This document shows positions 59,077 to 64,000 of a stretch of DNA of 64,000 bases, piece by piece; position 1 is the stretch's first letter; every line of letters begins with the position of its first letter. The notes beneath the pieces were generated by a model. That model saw nothing but the letters and a program-made list of their open reading frames with translations, was not told the DNA's origin and ran no database searches. Position numbers and translations under genes: made by a program. The DNA is from Treponema sp. (GTDB taxonomy: Bacteria > Spirochaetota > Spirochaetia > Treponematales > Treponemataceae): positions 1 through 64,000 of the forward strand of contig JAEDCT010000002.1 of assembly GCA_016294035.1 (NCBI GenBank). The letters are read 5' to 3'.

Positions 59077-59730
59077 ATGAACTATCAGAAGGAACTTGAA
59101 AAAACACTTGAGGCTCTCAGTTCAAAACCACGGTTGCTGCTCCATGCCTGCTGTGGGCCATGCTCAAGCTATGTACTGGAAACAATTGCCAGTTATTTTG
59201 AAACAACAATCATTTACTACAATCCCAACATTTATCCGGAAGCAGAATATTCAAGACGCCTTGATGAACTAAAATCTTTTCTTCCAAGATTCACTCCTGC
59301 CGTGGAAAACAAAATAACAACGGTTGAATTGAACTACAACCCGGAAGAATTCTACGAGGCAATCAAAATCAAAGATGACCCGCAGCTTGCCCATGAAGAA
59401 GAAAAAGGCGAGCGATGCCGTCGATGCTACTATTTGCGGCTGAAGAAAACCTATGACTTTGCAGTTGAAAATCATTTTGATTATTTCTGCACAACACTTT
59501 CCATAAGTCCATTCAAGGATTCGCTGAAAATAAACACAATCGGAGAAGAACTTGCAGCCGGAAATTCCTCCGGGCCAAAATGGCTCTATTCCGATTTCAA
59601 GAAGAAAGGCGGATTCCAGCGCAGTCTGGAACTTTCCCGGGAATATGACCTGTACCGCCAGCAATACTGCGGATGTGTTTATTCCAGGCAAAATGCAGAT
59701 GCACACAGAAACAAAAATATGGTAGACTGA
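59077..59730 (+). CDS. queH: epoxyqueuosine reductase QueH
   Basis: QueH does the last step of queuosine tRNA modification, reducing epoxyqueuosine. The 217-residue product has LLLHACCGPCSSYV (adjacent Cys pair and CxxC) near residues 21-34, FTPAVENKI, GERCRRCYYLRL and YCGCVYS, the metal/iron-sulfur cysteines of the DUF208 family. Normal length. Two bases after the lipid kinase stop, so cotranscribed. Confidence 0.92.
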   Translation: MNYQKELEKTLEALSSKPRLLLHACCGPCSSYVLETIASYFETTIIYYNPNIYPEAEYSRRLDELKSFLPRFTPAVENKITTVELNYNPEEFYEAIKIKDDPQLAHEEEKGERCRRCYYLRLKKTYDFAVENHFDYFCTTLSISPFKDSLKINTIGEELAAGNSSGPKWLYSDFKKKGGFQRSLELSREYDLYRQQYCGCVYSRQNADAHRNKNMVD

Positions 59731-59798
59731 ATTCATGAAAAGTCCGAAACTTTTTTGGATGATATTGCTTATGATAAATATTTATTATGGAGGCTAAA

Positions 59799-60653
59799 AT
59801 GGCAGATATTTCTGGAAAAATCACGCGAAAATCACTCAAGGCAAAAAAGAAAGCCGCCATCAAGACAATCAAGGCTCAGGCAAAGGAAAAAATCAGGCAG
59901 GTAAAACTTGAATATGCCCAGAATCCTGAAAGAGAAAAATCACTTCAGGAAGAAAAGCTCAGAAAAAAGATCGTAAAAATGGAAACTGCAAATGCAAGGA
60001 TTTCATACATTGAACGATATCCACAGCCATATTCCCTGGGTGAGGATCTTTTCAGTTCAATTTCAAATGGAATCGCAACAGGTCTTTCAGTGGCAGCGAT
60101 TGTCCTTCTTTCCATCAAGGCATATTTTTCCAGCGTTCCTGGAGTTAATCACAGTCAGCTTATTGTTTCATTCGTGCTTTTTGGAGCAGTATTGTTCATT
60201 ACATATCTGATGTCGACACTGAATCATGCCATAAGACCAATTGGGGCAAGGAGAGTTTTTTCCATAATTAACCACGATTCAGTTTATCTGCTTATTGCCG
60301 CAACATTCTTCCCATACATCACGGTTTTTGAATTCCCGGCAACACTCAAAATCCTGACCTGGATAATTCCCGGTTTACTGATTGCCGTTTACTCCCCTCT
60401 GAACAAGCATCTTCGCGGATTTGCAATGGGTTCATACGCAATTCTTTGTCTTTCAGCAATTGGATTCATCATAAAGTTTATTCCAGGTCTGAACGTTACA
60501 AGCAATGCATTCCTTGTGGCCGGCGGACTCTCATATTTCGCAGGTGCACTTCTTCGTGGTCTGAAAAGCTACAAGTGGACTCACTGCATTTTCCATCTGT
60601 TTGCAATTGGTGGAAGCATCCTTCACTTCTTCAGCATATACTATTTAATCTAG
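59799..60653 (+). CDS. hemolysin III/PAQR-family membrane protein with basic N-terminal extension
   Basis: A 284-residue protein from the ATG at 59799, chosen for GGAGG upstream. Residues 1-65 are a Lys/Glu/Ala-rich coiled region (KAKKKAAIKTIKAQAKEKIR) not found in ordinary hemolysin III proteins. After it is a seven-helix domain with SSISNGIATGLSVAAIVLLS, YLMSTLNHAI, INHDSVYLLIAATFFPY and WTHCIFHLFAIGGSILHF, the PAQR pattern with conserved His and Asp residues. Function is unclear; PAQR members are zinc-dependent hydrolases or lipid regulators. Confidence 0.85.
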   Translation: MADISGKITRKSLKAKKKAAIKTIKAQAKEKIRQVKLEYAQNPEREKSLQEEKLRKKIVKMETANARISYIERYPQPYSLGEDLFSSISNGIATGLSVAAIVLLSIKAYFSSVPGVNHSQLIVSFVLFGAVLFITYLMSTLNHAIRPIGARRVFSIINHDSVYLLIAATFFPYITVFEFPATLKILTWIIPGLLIAVYSPLNKHLRGFAMGSYAILCLSAIGFIIKFIPGLNVTSNAFLVAGGLSYFAGALLRGLKSYKWTHCIFHLFAIGGSILHFFSIYYLI

Positions 60654-60665
60654 GCAGGCAAAAAA

Positions 60666-60878
60666 ATGGACAAGGAACTTCAGGACGAGATCATCAAACT
60701 GGAAACAAAGCTTGCCTATATGGAGGATTTTTTAAATCAGCTTCAGGAAGTTACCGTTGAGCACACAAATCTGATTGAAAAGCTTGAAAAGGAAAATAAG
60801 ATCCTCTCCCAGAAAGTCAGCGACATGGCTGAGCAGCTAGAAGGCGACATTCCAAACAGAAAACCGCCCCACTACTAA
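60666..60878 (+). CDS. slyX: SlyX-like small coiled-coil protein
   Basis: A 70-residue SlyX-type protein: ELQDEIIKLETKLAYMEDFLNQLQEVTVEHTNLIEKLEKEN, then a C-terminal RKPPHY ending. SlyX proteins are small coiled coils without known function. It has AGGCAGG upstream and follows the hemolysin III gene by 12 bp. Confidence 0.85.
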   Translation: MDKELQDEIIKLETKLAYMEDFLNQLQEVTVEHTNLIEKLEKENKILSQKVSDMAEQLEGDIPNRKPPHY

Positions 60879-60883
60879 AAAAA

Positions 60884-60904
60884 ATCCCCGGCTCAAGGCC
60901 GGGG
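60884..60904 (-). terminator. terminator of the beta-CASP nuclease gene
   Basis: Perfect CCCCGGC/GCCGGGG 7-bp stem (60886-60892 with 60898-60904), followed on the minus strand by eight Ts; serves the leftward gene. Confidence 0.85.
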
Positions 60905-60922
60905 TGACATCAAGAACTGGAA

Positions 60923-62476
60923 CTATTCCAGATCATAGCTTTCGCCGTATTTGACTATTTCAACATTAGGATATCCATTTTGTTTGAGATATGCAGTCAT
61001 ATTCTCCTGGGCATCCTTTTCACCATGAACAAGGAAAATCTTCTTCAGGCGGCTTGTATCAATTGAATTAAGCCAGTTCAAGCTTTCCTCGTAATCAGCA
61101 TGGGCGCTGAAGGAATCAAGCTTTTCAATCTGGGCATTAACCTTGTACCAGTCTCCAAGAATCTTTACTTCCTTTGCACCATCAACAAGTTTTCGTCCCA
61201 GAGTATTTTCTGACATATATCCAACAACAAGAACAATATTGTTTGGGTTTGAAATATTGTTTGCAAGATGATACAAAACTCGTCCAGCTTCACACATTCC
61301 ATCGGCACTGAGAATAATCATGGGACCGTTCTTCTTATTCAATTCCTTTGATTCATCAACACTCTGAACAAACTGCATTGAATTGAAACCAAAAGGATTC
61401 TTGTGATGTAACAGGAAAGCTTCCTTTGTTGCCTCATCATAGCATTCAGGATGAAGCTGATAGATACCGGTTGCATTTACTGCCATTGGGCTATCCATGT
61501 AAATTGGAATCTGAGGTATCTTTTTCTTGTCAATAAGAAGATGCAAATAGTAAACCAGTTCCTGTGCACGTTCAATTGCAAAAGTCGGAATAATAATCTT
61601 TCCCTTCTGATCAACTGCCCGTCGAATAACCTTTTCAAGATCATTCATTGCAGTTCCCGGGGCCTTGTGAAGCCTGTTTCCGTATGTACTTTCCATGAAA
61701 ATATAATCCGGTGGAGGCATATTTGTTGCAGGATCACGAATAATCGGCTTATTCTTGCGTCCAAGATCTCCAGTATAGAGAATGCGGATTTCATCAGACG
61801 GAGCACCTCTTGTTGCCGATTCCTGACCTGAAGATTCAATTTTTGCAGCACTTTTTTTGCTTGAGAAAAGCTGATGCCAGAATCTTCTTCCAGACAAACC
61901 GAATCCTCCGGAAGCCTTTTTTGTTATTGGATTTTTTCTCTGCCCCGAAATGGTAAAATAAGCAAGTGAACTTCCAAGAATATGCCCTGCATCAAAAAAT
62001 TCAAGCTGAACATCAGGAGCAATATACATTTTTCTGTTGTAACCAAGTGTCACAATCTGATTTGCAGCCTTTGCAACATCATCCTCACGATATATTGGTT
62101 TCCACGAAAATTTCTCACCTTTTTTTGAAGCCTGTTTTGCAAGGAATTCCGCATCACGAGCCTGAATTCTTGCGCTGTCCATCATTACAATGTTGGCAAG
62201 ATCACGAGTTGCCGGAGTTGCATAAATACTTCCGCCATATCCATTTTTTGTGAGAACCGGCAGAAGCCCGCAATGGTCAAAATGAGCATGTGTAAGAACT
62301 ACACTTTCAATCTTATCTGCTGCAAAATCAAAATCACGGTTTTTCTTATCTGACTCTGCACGCTTTCCCTGGAAGGCCCCGCAATCGACCATGAAACATC
62401 GTCCATCAATTTCAAGAATATGTTTGCTTCCAGTTACTTCTTCTGCTGCACCAAGTGAATAACACGTTACTGACAT
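60923..62476 (-). CDS. MBL-fold/beta-CASP RNA nuclease
   Basis: A 517-residue metallo-beta-lactamase/beta-CASP nuclease related to CPSF73 and RNase J-like proteins. The metal motif is LTHAHFDHCG (His63, His65, Asp67, His68), followed by YTGDLG, the beta-CASP domain with MESTYGNR, PTFAIERAQELVYYL and LVHGEKDAQENM, and the SFSAHADYEESLNWL motif. An insertion of about 50 residues (about 178-228, Lys/Ser/Gly rich) interrupts the MBL domain. It probably processes mRNA or rRNA. Confidence 0.9.
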   Translation of the reverse strand: MSVTCYSLGAAEEVTGSKHILEIDGRCFMVDCGAFQGKRAESDKKNRDFDFAADKIESVVLTHAHFDHCGLLPVLTKNGYGGSIYATPATRDLANIVMMDSARIQARDAEFLAKQASKKGEKFSWKPIYREDDVAKAANQIVTLGYNRKMYIAPDVQLEFFDAGHILGSSLAYFTISGQRKNPITKKASGGFGLSGRRFWHQLFSSKKSAAKIESSGQESATRGAPSDEIRILYTGDLGRKNKPIIRDPATNMPPPDYIFMESTYGNRLHKAPGTAMNDLEKVIRRAVDQKGKIIIPTFAIERAQELVYYLHLLIDKKKIPQIPIYMDSPMAVNATGIYQLHPECYDEATKEAFLLHHKNPFGFNSMQFVQSVDESKELNKKNGPMIILSADGMCEAGRVLYHLANNISNPNNIVLVVGYMSENTLGRKLVDGAKEVKILGDWYKVNAQIEKLDSFSAHADYEESLNWLNSIDTSRLKKIFLVHGEKDAQENMTAYLKQNGYPNVEIVKYGESYDLE

Positions 62477-62572
62477 AGGTTCCTCTCCTTATCAAGCTAA
62501 AAAAAAACTGATTATATGAATGAAAGTAATTTAATCAGTATCCAACAGATTTTTGTGACCAAATTTGATGTT

Positions 62573-62601
62573 TTGGAGTTTCTATTTATTTATAGTATAC
62601 T
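62573..62601 (+). promoter_or_regulatory. promoter of the DUF2804 gene
   Basis: TTGGAG (62573-62578), 17-base spacer, TATACT (62596-62601), leaving a leader of about 120 bases that contains an imperfect TGGGA/TCCCA hairpin near 62655-62698. Confidence 0.55.
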
Positions 62602-62725
62602 CCCAGATTTATGAAATCTCAAATTTTTTCTTTATTATCCGATATTCTATATAGATGGGATTCCCTGTAATTTAAATTTTACAAGAATTCCCACATATCA
62701 TAGCACAAGAAACCAGAGAAAAAAA

Positions 62726-63793
62726 ATGTACAAACGAAAAATAGAAAAAATGCCCGATTCCTTTGTTGTTAACGGAAAGCCCGTTTTCGGAACATTTGAA
62801 GGAAATTTAAAAAGACTGGATATTCGTGGAGTTTCACGCCCATACGGAAATTTTCCCCTTCCAAAATTCTTCACAAACCTGAGAATCAAGAGTGAGCTTA
62901 CTTTCACATTCAATATTGGAGACTTTATTGGCTTTTTCAGCTTTTTTGATGCCAAGATCTTCGGATTTTCAGAAGTAGTCTTCTGGAACAAGAAAACCAA
63001 TCTCAAATGGACATACCACTGCGTCATGGGACCAAGAAAACGATTTGTTCCCCACGACATGAATCATGCAACAACTTCAACTTACAGTAAAAGACGCCAT
63101 GTAAAAATCAGCTGGAACAGGGAAAGAGATGCCCTTACCGTAGCTTTCAGCCTCAAGGGAGATTCAGTCCGCCCTACAGCATCAGGAAATCTGGTTGCTA
63201 TTTTTTCCAATGATCAGTTCAAGGATTTAACATGTGTAAAGCCGGCTCCAACCATGAGCAAGTGTTCCGCCTCATACAACGCAGCTCTTTCACTTACAGG
63301 TTACGTTACATTGACTTCAAGAGACGGCACAAAACATGAAATGCCAGTTACCGACGGATTCTCTTTCCTTGACGTTACAAGGATATACATGAAATTCAAA
63401 TCCAGCGGACAGTTTGTGCTTGGACTTGGAGAATACAAAGGCAAACTGCTTGCTTTCAGAATCTCTACAGAAAGTCAGGACGCAGTGAATCCGGACAAAT
63501 ACAACAGAAATGTTTTGTTCTATGATGGAAAAGTAACTCCATTGCCTTCAGTTGTGGTAACCCATCCAAATGGAATAGAAAACAATTGGATTATACAAGA
63601 CTACGAAAATATGGTAGACTTATGTTTCAGTCCGGTTTCCAGAAGCACAAACAGAATCAGCATCTTGATTCTAAGATCTTCAAGAGACAGTTTATATGGA
63701 ACATTTGAAGGAACCCTTATGACAGATTCTGAGGAAAAGATTTCATTCAAGTCATTCCCGGGAATTGCAGAAAGATTCCAAATCAGGCTTTAA
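62726..63793 (+). CDS. DUF2804 family protein
   Basis: A 355-residue cytosolic protein matching DUF2804: FGTFEGNLKRLDIRG near the start, VFWNKKTNLKWTYHC, FSPVSRSTN and the closing YGTFEGTLMTDS. The first and last FEG segments look like repeated halves. Function is unknown. It is followed 35 bp later by another gene. Confidence 0.85.
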   Translation: MYKRKIEKMPDSFVVNGKPVFGTFEGNLKRLDIRGVSRPYGNFPLPKFFTNLRIKSELTFTFNIGDFIGFFSFFDAKIFGFSEVVFWNKKTNLKWTYHCVMGPRKRFVPHDMNHATTSTYSKRRHVKISWNRERDALTVAFSLKGDSVRPTASGNLVAIFSNDQFKDLTCVKPAPTMSKCSASYNAALSLTGYVTLTSRDGTKHEMPVTDGFSFLDVTRIYMKFKSSGQFVLGLGEYKGKLLAFRISTESQDAVNPDKYNRNVLFYDGKVTPLPSVVVTHPNGIENNWIIQDYENMVDLCFSPVSRSTNRISILILRSSRDSLYGTFEGTLMTDSEEKISFKSFPGIAERFQIRL

Positions 63794-63827
63794 AAAACAA
63801 CCGGATAAACTTAATACGGAGGATATA

Positions 63828-64000
63828 ATGGCAGAGGACAGACCAGCAAGAACACTTGAACCAGGTACGTTGGACAAAACAAGGCAAAACATTGGACCAA
63901 TAGATGCAATTGAAGCTCTTGAAATGCAAAAAAAACTCGGCGGTGAAATTCTAAAGGAACGTTCAGCACCAATTGATACTTCCAACATGCCAAAGCGACG
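63828..64000 (+). CDS. partial gene of unknown function running off the window
   Basis: Only the first 57 codons are present. It begins MAEDRPARTLEPGTLDK with a good GGAGG ribosome site. The segment is charged and hydrophilic with no signal peptide. I recognise no family from this part. Confidence 0.6.
   Translation, partial: MAEDRPARTLEPGTLDKTRQNIGPIDAIEALEMQKKLGGEILKERSAPIDTSNMPKR

Overview
The window is about 64 kb of AT-rich, gene-dense bacterial chromosome that looks like a host-associated Treponema (spirochaete). This is inferred from many short-signal lipoproteins, a FliS/FlgN-like flagellar pair, an extended ribose-phosphate pyrophosphokinase, a TraB-type membrane protein next to TPR proteins, LuxS, and several large proteins recognisable only as spirochaete-type hypotheticals. 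There is no rRNA operon, CRISPR array, phage or transposase. One tRNA (Asp, GTC) is present.

Layout. 1-5 kb: rpsU, a phosphodiester-glycosidase-like lipoprotein, argC, a TPR lipoprotein, a small membrane protein and a von Willebrand A protein. 4.8-9.4 kb: an unknown 362-residue protein, prs, then an FGGY kinase/HAD pair. 9.4-13.5 kb: a leftward fliS-flgN-like-barrel operon and ftsH. 13.5-18.3 kb: leftward housekeeping genes (MBL hydrolase, DbpA-type RNA-binding protein, UPF0158-GNAT fusion, clpP, mazG, pth). 18.4-21.8 kb: a sugar ABC importer without an ATPase. 22-24 kb: tRNA-Asp, two HAD phosphatases and rnhA. 24-29.6 kb: a complete RND efflux operon (outer-membrane factor, adaptor, pump, small accessory protein). 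29.7-37.6 kb: a patatin/beta-barrel protein, birA, luxS, a hybrid histidine kinase, a HAD phosphatase and an M18 aminopeptidase. 37.8-45 kb: TraB-family protein, TPR lipoprotein, an unknown envelope protein, a trehalase-like glycosidase and an orphan sugar-binding lipoprotein. 45-54.5 kb: SEC-C protein, rlmB, a lipoprotein, uppP, mnmE, a DUF4015 glycosidase-like protein, a second orphan binding lipoprotein, a small ORF and a methyltransferase. 54.5-64 kb: acyl-CoA synthetase, a solitary PTS-EIIC-like protein, a lipid-kinase-family protein, queH, a hemolysin-III protein, slyX-like, a beta-CASP nuclease, DUF2804 and the start of one further gene.

Gene order is mostly housekeeping, with tight operons and many ATGA, TTGA or TAATG overlaps. 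I found no convincing undescribed multi-gene system. The unusual signals lie between genes: (1) several sigma70-like promoters whose -10 box sits only 6-10 nt before the start codon with no Shine-Dalgarno, suggesting common leaderless mRNAs; (2) a family of short palindromic repeats near 37.6 and 48.4 kb; (3) a 163-bp tandem repeat with nested hairpins at 57.75-58.10 kb that shares a motif with the 48.5 kb cluster; (4) two very long perfect hairpins between the SEC-C gene and rlmB; and (5) a relic of a second argC 3' end, differing from the intact one only synonymously over its last 16 codons and stop.
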